Of a DNA stretch of 64,000 bases, positions 52,673 to 62,636 are shown piece after piece. Made by a program: the position numbers and the translations under genes. A model generated the notes under the pieces. The model was given only the letters and a program-made list of their open reading frames with translations. It was not told where the DNA came from and searched no databases. Source of the DNA: Ostreococcus lucimarinus CCE9901 (lineage: Eukaryota; Chlorophyta; Mamiellophyceae; Mamiellales; Bathycoccaceae); NCBI RefSeq assembly GCF_000092065.1, contig NC_009355.1, positions 434,001 through 498,000 on the forward strand, in the 5' to 3' direction. The first letter of the stretch is position 1; each line of letters starts with the position of its first letter.

Positions 52673-54637
52673 CTACCAAGCGTCGACAAAATATCGACCA
52701 GTCGTTTCTAATTTAGTCATGTATCGTGCGCTTGCGTCCTCGTCGAGCAATCCTTGCTCGCGCACGACCTCCTGGATCGCTTTGTGCACGGCCGCGGGCA
52801 TCTTTTCTGCCGATCCAGCTACGAAGACTTTCGCTCCAGCCTCGAGCAAGGACCATATACGTTTCGCTTCATCCTTGACGCAATCTTGCACGTATCGCTT
52901 CTTCGCCTCTGGCACCATGCGAGAAAACGCGACGACAACACCTCCGAGTGAATCGCCGCCAGAACCAATTAAAGAGCCATCTTTTTCAATTTGTTTCCAC
53001 TCTTCCTTATATAAATAATCGTGCCGTGCGTGACGGCATCCAAACACGACCAATGCGCTTGCCGTGGAGGATTGCAGCACGCGTGCTCGAACAAAGGATC
53101 GAAATGGTGCGATACCAGTGCCCGGACCGATGAGAATCAATGGGGTCTCGGGTGGTGGTAAACTGATGCTTCCTTTGGTGATAGAGTATTTCACGCGCGT
53201 GCCAACGTCCAAAGAGTTCAGCCAGGAAGAACATAATCCTTTCCGCGCCCGTTTCATCGGTGTCACCCATTCCGCAGCGGCAACGGTGATGTGCGTCGCC
53301 GCCGTCCGCTCAGTATCCGCTGGAGAAGACGATATGGAATAATATCGCGGATGCAAGTGAGGAGCTACTTGCAAAAGCCACGCCAGTGACGGTTTTAACG
53401 ACGGAAAATCGTCGAATATTTCACACACCGTCCTTCGCTCGCGCTGATTGTACTTGTACAAATCCACAGCGCCCTCTGCCGAGGCAAAGTACTGAAGACG
53501 CTCCTTTTCGTGTTCGCTTTCGGCAAAATGACTCATGACCTCAAAAAAGTAACGTCTTGGGGATGCAGAATCCACATCGATCGCACCTGCGAGTAAGTAC
53601 TTGACCTGAATCAACGGGAACAATGCAGCCTTCGTCTCGGGCGCCGACGAAGGATAAACGCGCACCCAAGCATCCGGAGACATGCCCAGACGCTCAATCA
53701 GAGCCGAGACTTTGGCGTCGGCGGCACGCGTTGCGAAAGGTATCACGCCTAACACATCACCTGCTTCGTAGTGCGCGATCGAGGCGTCTAAGGTTTGAAA
53801 TTCTAGGTGACGAACCTCCTTGACGGCGTCGTCACTCGTCAAACATCTATTCTCACTCACGAATCCATCGTAATACGTTGTGTCGCGCGATTCGCGAGCT
53901 TCGTACTCAGCTTTTGAGAATGAAGTGCTAGCGTCGCTCGCATCAGCCGCCGCGAGCGCGAGTCGCAACGCCGTGTGTGCCTCCATCAGGCGTTCTCCGC
54001 TCGCCTCGACAATGCCCTCTGCGCAGGCAACCTCTTCCACGACGAATCTACAAGCGGGTAACGGCGCACTCGAGAGCTCGGCCTCGGTGAGGTCTTTCAA
54101 GTGCGGTGGCAACGGAAATATCTCGCGCATAGATTTCCACAACTCTCTCAACCACGGATTCAACGCCGCCTCGTACCCAAGTGGGTGCTGGTCATCTCCC
54201 AACCCAAGCGCTTCAATCGCGTTTGCCCCGAGCCCTTGCAGGCGCCGAAAAAGTTTTTTAGCGGTGACGTTATATTTTTGATATCCCGAATCGCCCAACC
54301 CGAACACGGCGTAGGACATGTTCGTCAGAGACGTCGCGGACAAACTCCGCCGCAGCAAAAATCTCCAAAAGCTCTTCATGTTCCTCGGTTCGTCACCCTG
54401 TCCTGTGGTGGACGTGACAAACACCACGCACCGCTCGCGAGGTAACGTTCGCACGTCATATCCCTCCATGGTCATGAGCACGGGGGCGTAATGCTTGAGC
54501 TTGGCCTCTCTCACGACGCGCTCCGCGACGTCTTGCGCGTTCCCAGTCTCCGAACCGTAGAGCACGAGCACGCGACGAGCGGGCGATGCGCCCGACGCGT
54601 CCGATGCGCCCGATGCGCCCGCGCCTGCGCTCACCAT
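52673..54637 (-). CDS. NADPH-dependent diflavin oxidoreductase (NDOR1/Tah18/ATR3)
   Basis: 654 residues, longer than the ~600 of NDOR1. FMN domain (about 22-165): VLYGSETGNAQDVAERV, TSTTGQGDEPRNM, AVFGLGDSGYQKYN. FAD domain: HYEAGDVLGV and RYYSISSSP near residue 430. NADPH domain: LILIGPGTGIAPFRSFVR, VVFGCRHARHDYLY, and KVFVAGSAEKMPAAVHKA, ending in an aromatic Trp (RYFVDAW). It passes electrons to Dre2/CIAPIN1 for cytosolic Fe-S cluster assembly. Not a P450 reductase because it lacks an N-terminal membrane anchor. Four 9-base tandem units encode the AGASGASDASGAS start. Confidence 0.93.
   Translation of the reverse strand: MVSAGAGASGASDASGASPARRVLVLYGSETGNAQDVAERVVREAKLKHYAPVLMTMEGYDVRTLPRERCVVFVTSTTGQGDEPRNMKSFWRFLLRRSLSATSLTNMSYAVFGLGDSGYQKYNVTAKKLFRRLQGLGANAIEALGLGDDQHPLGYEAALNPWLRELWKSMREIFPLPPHLKDLTEAELSSAPLPACRFVVEEVACAEGIVEASGERLMEAHTALRLALAAADASDASTSFSKAEYEARESRDTTYYDGFVSENRCLTSDDAVKEVRHLEFQTLDASIAHYEAGDVLGVIPFATRAADAKVSALIERLGMSPDAWVRVYPSSAPETKAALFPLIQVKYLLAGAIDVDSASPRRYFFEVMSHFAESEHEKERLQYFASAEGAVDLYKYNQRERRTVCEIFDDFPSLKPSLAWLLQVAPHLHPRYYSISSSPADTERTAATHITVAAAEWVTPMKRARKGLCSSWLNSLDVGTRVKYSITKGSISLPPPETPLILIGPGTGIAPFRSFVRARVLQSSTASALVVFGCRHARHDYLYKEEWKQIEKDGSLIGSGGDSLGGVVVAFSRMVPEAKKRYVQDCVKDEAKRIWSLLEAGAKVFVAGSAEKMPAAVHKAIQEVVREQGLLDEDASARYMTKLETTGRYFVDAW
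54585..54620 (-). repeat. Nine-base minisatellite in NDOR1 N-terminus
   Basis: Four tandem 9-base units (gatgcgccc with one gacgcgtcc variant) encoding repeated Gly-Ala-Ser / Asp-Ala-Ser triplets before the flavodoxin domain. Confidence 0.85.
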
Positions 54638-54782
54638 CGCGATCGAGTGACGCGCACCGACCTAGTTTGCGCCGCGCGATGGCGACCCAAAATGCGGCTG
54701 CAGGCCGCTGGTGCGGCCGCCCACGAAACGCCAGTGCGCGGCGGTCGTGGGCGCCGGTGCACCGTCGAAGCGCGGTCCAACC

Positions 54783-55256
54783 ATGGCGACCGCTAGAGAC
54801 GATGGTCGTTTCAATCCCAGTCCTGCGCTCGCGCGCGACGTCGAGGCGTCGGGCGCGCGATATCCACCGGTTAAAGTTCGCGCGGCCTCGCTGGGAACCG
54901 TCAAGGCGCGCGCGCTGCATCACCAAGCCACGGAAGAAATGGTGCGAGATTTGTTAAAGTACGACGAAGTGCCGGGAATAACGAACATGTCGCACGTCGC
55001 TTTGCCCCCGGGCACCGTTATCGATCGTCACGTCCATCCGAGCAAGTACGAGGTATTCTTCGTGCAAAGCGGACGAGGTGCGTTCAAGGTGTGGAGACGC
55101 AAAGCGAGCGAAGCGGAAGAGGCGCGAGAAGAAATTGACCTCAGACCTGGTGTGAGCGTATACGTTGGACCGGAAGAACCTCACGAGATTATCCCGCATG
55201 GTGAGGACGAGCCGTTGATGATGTTGTACTTTGGCGTCGTAGCGCCAGAACCTTGA
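54783..55256 (+). CDS. Single-domain cupin protein
   Basis: 157 residues from the ATG at 54783. The double-stranded beta-helix metal site is visible: GTVIDRHVHPSKYEVFFVQSGRGAF supplies the HxHx(4-6)E half near residues 78-87, and VGPEEPHEI supplies the second-motif His near 138. Substrate and metal are unknown; small cupins include dioxygenases, isomerases and sugar-binding proteins. The frame is open 24 codons upstream from a GTG but without homology. The NDOR1 gene starts divergently, 145 bases away. Confidence 0.75.
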   Translation: MATARDDGRFNPSPALARDVEASGARYPPVKVRAASLGTVKARALHHQATEEMVRDLLKYDEVPGITNMSHVALPPGTVIDRHVHPSKYEVFFVQSGRGAFKVWRRKASEAEEAREEIDLRPGVSVYVGPEEPHEIIPHGEDEPLMMLYFGVVAPEP

Positions 55257-55347
55257 GGTCGCCGGCGTTTCTCTCGCGTCGCGGCGATGCTGTCCGTATT
55301 ATTATTAGTTGTTGTAAACGATGAAGGAAGTAGGAACTCATATTGAG

Positions 55348-57639
55348 CTAGTGAAACGATTTCGACTGTACGGCGAACGTGTGCTGTACTTGCGCGATTG
55401 GTATCGCATCGGATGTTTTATTGTCTCCAAGTGCTGCCTTGAGAGACGACAGTCCCTCAACCACATGTGCTTCAAGTTCTCGCCAAGTTCGTAACACGAG
55501 CTCGTGGACAATCAAATCTTTCATCAAGGTTTTTGCACAAGCTTCGACACTCTTTTCAACGCCCCGAACGTTCGGAATGGCGATCTTATACAGCTTGAGT
55601 AGGTGTGCGCGGCGGTCGCCGGCAGGCTGAAACGTTCCCACACTCGAGCCCGAGCGCAAAGCGTGGATCTCCCCGAAGAGCTTTCCAAAATGCTTTTCGC
55701 AAACCTCCGCGACGTAAGTTGAGCTCGCTAAAGTCATGAATCCGTCCAATTGCGCCGCTAGTCCGGCAGAAACGTCGCCTTCATTCTCACCTCTTTCGAA
55801 ACACCGAGCAAGTGAAAAATAGCCTTGAAGTCTTACTCTGTCATGTCTGAGTGAAGTCGTGAGTTTCGATTCGAGTAAAAGTAGAGATGAGGCATAAAAT
55901 TACCTCTTGGATACCGCACTCGCTGTATGTTCTATGTGCGTGCACGCTACATCACACATCGACAGAAAACAAGCATCAGCTGAGTGTTCACCATTTGCCG
56001 CAAACACGTTTTGAAGCTGCATATGAGCTGAAATAATTTTTCTCAACGGATCGAGCTCTGGCATGCGAAACTCATATTCTCCACCCGAATTGCGCGTCGA
56101 TGATTGCTTCGAGCGAAGCGCACTCAGCTCTCGAGCGAATTCCTGCGCAGCGCTGTTGATGTGCGCTTCTACGACGACCTGTAATTAAATCAAATAAATA
56201 AATCAAATCGAGCGCAGAGAAAACAATGCGATGACGCACCTGAAAGTTATTGACGCTTTCAGTCAACGCATATTGACCTAGAGCGTGCGTCGATGCAGAA
56301 GTATCAATCAAAGCCGCCAGAAACGCCACGCAAAGTGCGCTATTGGTCGCAATCGATTGTTCAATTAAATCGAGCAAACATCCCTCCAATCCTGTAATTA
56401 TTTCCTGATGATAGAATTCGCGATTATTCGACGCGATTCGGAATGTCGTGCCGAGAAACGTTTCCACCGTATTTCCCACAGTCTCCATGGCTGCAATCGC
56501 TGTCCTTAGCGCTTGAAACGCGACCTGCGAATTAATTATTTAATTTCATCCAACATCGTTCATTGAAATCGAGAAGAACTCACGTTTATGGCATCTGCTT
56601 CAGTATCTTGTTTGTCGATCGCGTCCATAATCATCACTATATCGCATCGCATCACTTCAACGCAGCTTTGGCAATATAGACGCGCGAAAGCATCCGCGGT
56701 TGTTGGACTTAATTCGGACAAAGCGTCAAATAATCTCTCGAATTTCTTTAAGTCGCTGCGTTTGTGAGCGATAGATGTGAGATTCGTGACAATATTTATT
56801 TCTGTCATGCACCGTACCTTTGTATTGCTTCCCACGTGTTCGCGTCGCTCATCGCTTTTTTTTGCGTCGACCATCGCACCCATCCCTGCAAGAAATATTA
56901 ATAAATTAATTCCAACGAGCAACACGATACACACCTCTGCGATCGCTCGCAAGCGCTCAAATACACGCTCAAACGCGTGCATGGCTATTACTTCTACTTG
57001 TTCGCGCGCTTCGACGGTGACTCGCATCGTCGCAATCCCTGCTGGTAAACCATCCCTACGTGAGACCGAGTTAGTTTCGGCGTGTAAAGTCGAAACGTCG
57101 CGCACAGCGTACCTCAGCTTTCTTTTGAAGTCCAACAGCCGACGCAGTGCGTCGTAGATGGTCAAAATGCCTCGTTCATCATCGAGTGAATGCTCGCGGA
57201 CTGCACGCTCGACACCAACAGGTAACTCTAACTCCCCAAGCAAGCCCCGCACGGCAGCTGCGAGCGCTCGCTTGTTCTCGTTGGAGACGTCTCGCTTGTC
57301 GTCTCTGCCTTTGATAATCTCGATGTTCCTACGCATATTAACCAGTTTTGTTTCAAACACCGTGGACCACGCGTTCACGTCCTCCATCGAGCGTTCGACT
57401 TCGGATACGTACGCGGACAACGAAGCCATGACGCTTCCCGATGACTCCAACGCGTCAGAGAGAGCGCGGTCGGCGTCTTCAAGCTCGAGCTTTAGGATCC
57501 TATCCAAGCTCGAGATCCCTTCCGTCGTCGCATGACGAGTGCTTTCGAACAGCTCGCCGATCACTCGCTCCTCTTCCTCCTTCAACACGCGCGTGGACGT
57601 GCTCGACACCTCTTCCGTCGTCGTCCCCGCGAGCCGCAT
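55348..57639 (-). CDS. SEC3: Exocyst subunit Sec3 (EXOC1), six exons with five tiny introns
   Basis: CDS is complement(join(55348..55846, 55904..56178, 56240..56524, 56584..56755, 56818..56885, 56935..57639)), 667 residues. Introns are 57, 61, 59, 62 and 49 bases, all GT-AG, AT-rich, and their removal keeps one frame throughout. Exon 1 has the Sec3 core: AWSTVFETKLVNMRRNIEIIKGRDDK then ENKRALAAAVRGLLGELELP, matching plant and fungal Sec3 (M..NIE.IE.RN.K...Q..N...L...L..LL..L..P). Later exons give the helical C-terminal rod (SDLKKFERLFDALSEL, ALGQYALTESVNNFQ, HDRVRLQGYFSLARCFERG). Sec3 marks exocytosis sites. The usual N-terminal PH-like domain is missing, so an upstream exon may be unseen. 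Confidence 0.75.
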
Positions 57640-57910
57640 CGATGCGACTCGAGGTGGTTGGATTTGTTCGATTCTTTGCACCCGTCCCGACGCGCGAAGA
57701 CGGGTGTCGAGACCGTTTTGGACGTGAATTCTACTTGAGATAAACTTTTTCCGCGCGTTCGCGCGCGTTCGCGCGAACCCACGCGCGTTCGCGCGAAAAG
57801 TCGAGTTTTGTGGACGCGAGCGCGCGCGCCTCGAGAGAGTTTTCGAAATTTCGAAACGCGAGCGCGGCGCCACAACTCGGCTCACGCGCGTCACGCGCGC
57901 GTGAAACGCG

Positions 57911-58174
57911 ATGTCGCGCGACGACGGAGGCGAGACGTGGACGGAAAACGTCTTTCCGCCCGCCAGTGCGCGCTCCCCCGCCCTGGCGCGCGACACCTCC
58001 GCGTCTCGATCCCGCGCTCGGTTGTCCGCGGAGACCGCGCGCGAGCGTCACGAGCGTCGCGCGCTCGATGCGGTGGATCGAATGGTGGTGAAATCCGCGA
58101 TGGAGGATTTGAGAAAGGTGGCCGATAGTTTAGACGCGGACGCGTGGATGTATCGACCGAAGCGCGAGGCGTGA
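57911..58174 (+). CDS. Small basic protein of unknown function
   Basis: 87 residues, ATG at 57911. Arg/Ala/Ser-rich first half, then a helical, charged second half (RRALDAVDRMVVKSAMEDLRKVADSLDADAWMYRPKREA) that looks conserved in style (a D-A-D-x-W-M-Y tail). It is divergent from Sec3 with 271 bases between starts, and 170 bases upstream of the CAP-H start. I do not recognise the family. Confidence 0.45.
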   Translation: MSRDDGGETWTENVFPPASARSPALARDTSASRSRARLSAETARERHERRALDAVDRMVVKSAMEDLRKVADSLDADAWMYRPKREA

Positions 58175-58344
58175 GGACGGCGCAAAGTTCGAGGCGTCGG
58201 TTCTTCTCGACTTTTAGTCTAGCTCTAGTTTCCATGTATGATTCTTAGTCTGCGGCCATTTTTCATCGAAAAGGGGAACGATTGAGTTCACCGCGAACGG
58301 GCGATTTGCGGCACTCGACGGCGCGTTCGCGGTACGAAGACGCG

Positions 58345-60384
58345 ATGTCCGGCGTGTTGACGCCACACAATCAGAAAATTAAACGCGGTGGGCGGAAGAA
58401 GACCCCGCTGAGCCGATCACCCGCACCATCCGGACTGTTATCCCCGAACGATGATCAGCTGGAACGACAAAAATCGCTCCTGTCCCGCGAAGCGACGGAA
58501 GAGATGCGGCGGGATTTCGCCACCGAGCTCGAAGAAAATGCGGAATCTGCGCCGGTGAAGAAGCCGAGTAAACTCGAAGAACTCACCGGAGCGCCGCAAG
58601 CACCACCAAAACCGGTCAAGAAGCTGTCGGCGGACGCGGTTTTGAACCTCTACACCAACTGCATCAAGCTCGCGTCGGAGAACAAAATCAACGCCAAAAA
58701 CACATGGAGCCTGGCTTTGATCGATCACATCAGCGATATCGTGAAGAATGAAAAAGATGAAGACAATCAAACTAACTTTCAAAAGGCGAGCTGCACATTG
58801 GAAGCTGGTGTGAAGATTTATGCATCGCGCGTAGATTCGTTCCACAGCGAAACTTTCAAGATGCTCGGTGGGATGAACAAAGTCTCGTCCAACGGCGAAG
58901 AAGAAGAAGATGATGGACGACAAGGACTTGGAGACGGTGCGGATGGGAGTCAATTGCCGGAAGACGGCGATGGAGCGAAAACAAAGAAACGACGAGCGAC
59001 CGTAAACACTTTGGAGATGCCGGACGCACACTCGTTGAAGCAGCTCGACGAAACGTTAGTCGTCGATCCTCTTTTCCAAAAGACGAGTGCCATGTTTGAT
59101 GAAGGTGGTGCCTCAGGTCTTCTATTGACAAACTTAGCCGTACACAAAGGGTGCAATATTTGTTTTGACTCAGAAGAGGTGCCAGACTACACGAAGGGCG
59201 AGGACGCGCCGCTCACGGGGACGCTCGATCTCTCGTCGTTGCGTGCTTCAATCGAAGCTGCGACCACGGCCATGGCGTCGGTGTCGCGCATCACACCTTC
59301 TATCGATGAAGTTCAAGCTATGCTCACGGAAGTCACGGGTGTTGCTCCCACCAAGGCAACTGAAGAAAGCGCAGAGGGTGCGGGCTCATTCTTTACGGGT
59401 TCGTCGCTCGAAGGGATAAACTTGGCAGAATACGACGACGAAGATGAAGATATTGCGGAGGAGTCGCCAGAGGACTGGGCTGCCGGTGCTGATGGTTTCG
59501 AAGACGAAAATTGGGCGGAAGATGGCGACCATGGTACATCCATGGATGATGATACCGTTCTACCGACCCAAGAAGGTGGTTTGGAGTGGATCGTTTCATC
59601 TGGCTTAGGTGGCAAGATGGGCTGGGCTGGCCCGACACACTGGCAATTCAGAGCTCCACCTCGCGCCAAATCGAGTGCTAACGGCGAAGACGACGGTGAA
59701 AACAAAAACCAAAAGAAGAGAGGGAAGGGTGAGCTCACTTATGACTTTGAAAATCCGAGCGAGCTTGATGAACGAAGATTTGAACTCGCCGTCGACGAGG
59801 ACGACCTGTTGTTGGCCACAGCACCGAGTGCGTCCGACACTCTCCTTCCACCAGATCTCGGTTATGAACCATCCAATCTGATAAAACTTTTCTTGAAGTC
59901 TCAAAACGTGGCGAGCTTGGTAAATAGTGAATCCATGACGAATCAAGACGAGGAAGGGTTCACCTTTGGCGCAGATGAAGCTGGAGGCGAATTCGATGAT
60001 GGTGAGGAGCTGGTCGGTGAAGCGGGCGGGTGGTATGACGCCAATGAGTTAGGAGACGATGACGATTTTGTGGATGCCCCGCGACGTGTGGAAAAGATTG
60101 AGGTCAATTACGCTAGGACCACGAAGCAAGTGAACGTCCGCGCTCTCAAGCAAACGCTCTGGGCCAACCTCGAAGAATCAACGTCAGAGGAAGACGTGCA
60201 TTCTTTCAATGAGATGCTCCGGGAATTCCCCGTGAATAACCCAGCTGGACATGTTGAAGATATCAGCGTTCATATGGCGTTCATTTGCGCCCTTCACCTT
60301 GCTAATGAGCACGGTCTGGTCATCAAGAGCGTCCCTGCCATGGACGATTTATGCATCTCAAATGTTCCATGTTCAGTGAATTAG
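58345..60384 (+). CDS. NCAPH: Condensin subunit CAP-H (Barren/NCAPH kleisin)
   Basis: 679 residues from the ATG at 58345. The frame is open 21 codons further up without an ATG, and that part looks family-like (a RSRYEDAMSGV stretch), so an upstream exon holding the true start is possible. Family blocks: NDDQLERQKSLLSREA, LNLYTNCIKLASENKINAKNTWSLALIDHISDI, TNFQKASCTLEAGVKIYASRVDSFHSETFKMLGG, then LAVHKGCNICFDS and SGLGGKMGWAGPTHWQFR. The C-terminal winged helix (VNVRALKQTLWANLEES...) contacts the SMC head. As the kleisin of condensin it closes the SMC2-SMC4 ring to compact mitotic chromosomes. Confidence 0.93.
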   Translation: MSGVLTPHNQKIKRGGRKKTPLSRSPAPSGLLSPNDDQLERQKSLLSREATEEMRRDFATELEENAESAPVKKPSKLEELTGAPQAPPKPVKKLSADAVLNLYTNCIKLASENKINAKNTWSLALIDHISDIVKNEKDEDNQTNFQKASCTLEAGVKIYASRVDSFHSETFKMLGGMNKVSSNGEEEEDDGRQGLGDGADGSQLPEDGDGAKTKKRRATVNTLEMPDAHSLKQLDETLVVDPLFQKTSAMFDEGGASGLLLTNLAVHKGCNICFDSEEVPDYTKGEDAPLTGTLDLSSLRASIEAATTAMASVSRITPSIDEVQAMLTEVTGVAPTKATEESAEGAGSFFTGSSLEGINLAEYDDEDEDIAEESPEDWAAGADGFEDENWAEDGDHGTSMDDDTVLPTQEGGLEWIVSSGLGGKMGWAGPTHWQFRAPPRAKSSANGEDDGENKNQKKRGKGELTYDFENPSELDERRFELAVDEDDLLLATAPSASDTLLPPDLGYEPSNLIKLFLKSQNVASLVNSESMTNQDEEGFTFGADEAGGEFDDGEELVGEAGGWYDANELGDDDDFVDAPRRVEKIEVNYARTTKQVNVRALKQTLWANLEESTSEEDVHSFNEMLREFPVNNPAGHVEDISVHMAFICALHLANEHGLVIKSVPAMDDLCISNVPCSVN

Positions 60385-60479
60385 CGAATTTTGATTGATG
60401 TAAGAACAATAAGAAGCTAATTTTAGCCGCACTGAGATTTGAAAATTAATAATGCGAATGCTGCTTCGCCGCTACTCAA

Positions 60480-62261
60480 CTACTCGGCGGCTTTCGCCGC
60501 TGCTTCTTCACTTTCCCACTCGCCGCTCGAGTGGTTCATGAGGGCCCGCGTGATGTCCCCCTTCGCGCAACCTGCCTCGTTGAACTTGGCAATCGCGGCT
60601 ACTGCGTCGTCTTTCCAGTTCTTAACGCTTCGTGAGTGCTTCACCTGAGATTGCTCGTAGAGCACGTTGCCCCACAGGATTAAGATCTGCGCCTTGACAC
60701 CATTCGACTCTTCACTCTTCTCAGTTAGCACGACGTCTCTCTCAGCGGGTGGAAGCATCTCCATGGCCTCTTGGTACTTGGTGATGGCGAGGGCAAACAT
60801 TACGTCCGCGGTTTCCTCCGCCTTCTTGACCTCGGCACCTTTTACTTGACTAGACAAGTGGTGGTACAACTTGCCACGCTCGAACGCTTGCTGGCCCCAT
60901 GTGATGGGAGCTTCAAAATACGTCGGCTTAATTTTGAGAGAGGCCGCAAAACGTTCACAGCACGCCTCGTAATCTGCATCTAGCTCAGCCATGTGAAGTT
61001 TCGCAGCCACCATGAGCGCCTCATCACTCCCACTTACGCCGTCGTCATCCTGGCTCCCACAAGCATCGATGATTCTGCGTGAGTTGCACGCATACACATT
61101 ACCCCAGTTGAAGATGGCGGTGGCGGCAGCTTCTTGGAACTTATCAGTTGCACTGACGAGGAGTGCTTTCGACTCCGGCAAGCCCACAGTTTCTTCCAGC
61201 ACCTCGCAACACTTCTCAAGTCCGATTTCACGCAACTCAAGAGGGCCTTCCTTGGGCGCCAGGTCGCCAAGCCGCTTGCGGAAGAGCGATGCAAAACTAA
61301 GGAGCCACTCGTCAATTTCGATGACGTCTTCGTTGATCTCATCGTTTTCTTGCAATTGCGCTGGCTGTACTTGCTCGGGCGTTTCCAGAATCTCGGTATT
61401 AGACGCAAAAGCGGTGACTTGAATGACTGGGATCGATGTCTCTGCCTTTTCACCGCTCTCCTTGGCACGGTGCTCAGCCATGGCGGCGAAGTTCGTCAAG
61501 GCGGATCGTAAATCCATGCGAGATGTGATGGTGATGAAGTCATTGTCGAAGTCCTTGTACTTGACAGCTACGTGCGTTTTGATGTCAAACTCTTTCTTGA
61601 TGGAGTCCGTCAAGTCAGAATATTTCAGAGACACTGGAAGCTGAATGCTCTTGACTTCCCCTTCGTACGTGACGTCAAAGGTGAATTTCGTTTCGGCCGC
61701 TTGCTGTGCCGCTTGTTGACGAAGTACCTCGGCGCGTAACGCAGCGATTTGCTCCTTCGTGTACTTCTGAGCTGGTTGCTTACCGACGCCCGCTCCTCCC
61801 ATGCCCGCCGGACGGCTGGCTTTTGCGGCCTTGGCAGCCAAGGATTTCACCTTGTCCAATCGATTTCTCACAGAATCATCGGACGAATCGATCGCGAGGG
61901 CACGTTCGATATCTGTCTTGGCCTTGGTATACTCCTGCAGCGCCTCGTACGCCGTTGCGCGGCGCAGCAACGCTGGTTTGTAAGTGGGCTGCGCATCGAG
62001 CGCAGCATCACATTCGTTGATAGCCTGACTTGGGACACCTCCTCGCAAGTAAACCGCCGCCTTATTAGTTGCGATCGCAACGAATTCAGCACTCCCTCTG
62101 AGAGCGAGTTGCTGCGCCTTGTTATACTTGGCGAGCGCTTCGCCGTGGCTGCCCTTCGCAAACAAGACATCCGCTTCCAACTTTAGCTGTTGCGACTTCT
62201 TCGTGAACGCCGCGATCTCGCTCGTCGGACCCGGAATCTTCTTCTTCGTGACGGCGACCAT
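60480..62261 (-). CDS. TPR-PB1 protein of the plant Phox/CLMP1 type
   Basis: 593 residues. Three TPR-like repeats at about 18-140 (EADVLFAKGSHGEALAKYNKA, VAIATNKAAVYLRGG...AINECDAAL, PALLRRATAYEALQEYTKAKTDIERAL). A PB1 domain follows at about 190-260, with an OPCA-like acidic segment KYKDFDNDFITITSRMDLRSAL. A C-terminal helical/TPR region contains KFQEAAATAIFNWGNVYAC and ILILWGNVLYEQSQVK. This order matches the Arabidopsis Phox family and CLMP1, which affect HSP90 co-chaperoning and plastid separation. The start lies just two bases after the stop of the upstream COMM-domain gene. Confidence 0.88.
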   Translation of the reverse strand: MVAVTKKKIPGPTSEIAAFTKKSQQLKLEADVLFAKGSHGEALAKYNKAQQLALRGSAEFVAIATNKAAVYLRGGVPSQAINECDAALDAQPTYKPALLRRATAYEALQEYTKAKTDIERALAIDSSDDSVRNRLDKVKSLAAKAAKASRPAGMGGAGVGKQPAQKYTKEQIAALRAEVLRQQAAQQAAETKFTFDVTYEGEVKSIQLPVSLKYSDLTDSIKKEFDIKTHVAVKYKDFDNDFITITSRMDLRSALTNFAAMAEHRAKESGEKAETSIPVIQVTAFASNTEILETPEQVQPAQLQENDEINEDVIEIDEWLLSFASLFRKRLGDLAPKEGPLELREIGLEKCCEVLEETVGLPESKALLVSATDKFQEAAATAIFNWGNVYACNSRRIIDACGSQDDDGVSGSDEALMVAAKLHMAELDADYEACCERFAASLKIKPTYFEAPITWGQQAFERGKLYHHLSSQVKGAEVKKAEETADVMFALAITKYQEAMEMLPPAERDVVLTEKSEESNGVKAQILILWGNVLYEQSQVKHSRSVKNWKDDAVAAIAKFNEAGCAKGDITRALMNHSSGEWESEEAAAKAAE

Positions 62262-62263
62262 GT

Positions 62264-62636
62264 TTACTTTTCCTTAAGCTGATCGAGCGCCTTTTTGGCG
62301 TTATCAAGCTCGCTAATGACGCGCTCGAGTTCTTCCCGCGAAAGCTCGAGGGACACTTGTCGTCTACTTTCAGACGAAGGTTGGTCGAGATGAAGTTCAA
62401 GTCTCACCAAAGACTCGTCGATGTTTGCGATTTTATCGCTCGACAGTACTCGATGAACCTGGTGAGCGCGTAAACGAGCGTAGACGTGTCAGTCCTCGGA
62501 GTCGATTTTGTGGAATGGACCTGGTTCCTTTGCCCACGTGGACGGTCCAAATGGGTCGATTACTCGTCGAAATCGCCCTTTGCGCCCGCTCTCGCGCGTT
62601 GTGCTCGGCGCGGTCGTGAAACAAATATTCATTCAT
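62264..62636 (-). CDS. COMM-domain protein, spliced (N-terminus uncertain)
   Basis: CDS is complement(join(62264..62458, 62538..62636)), 97 residues. No single frame holds it. The exon 2 frame reads VHRVLSSDKIANIDESLVRLELHLD, then VSLELSREELERVISELDNAKKALDQLKEK, the COMM pattern (leucine-rich strands then a terminal helix). A 79-base intron (GTGGGC...CACCAG, with CTGAC 29 bases before its end) joins it to exon 1 ending NRPIWTVH, giving the conserved W-x-V-x-V entry of the COMM domain. COMMD proteins form the Commander complex in endosomal recycling. With the ATG at 62636 it resembles short COMMD6; more upstream exons are possible. Confidence 0.6.
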
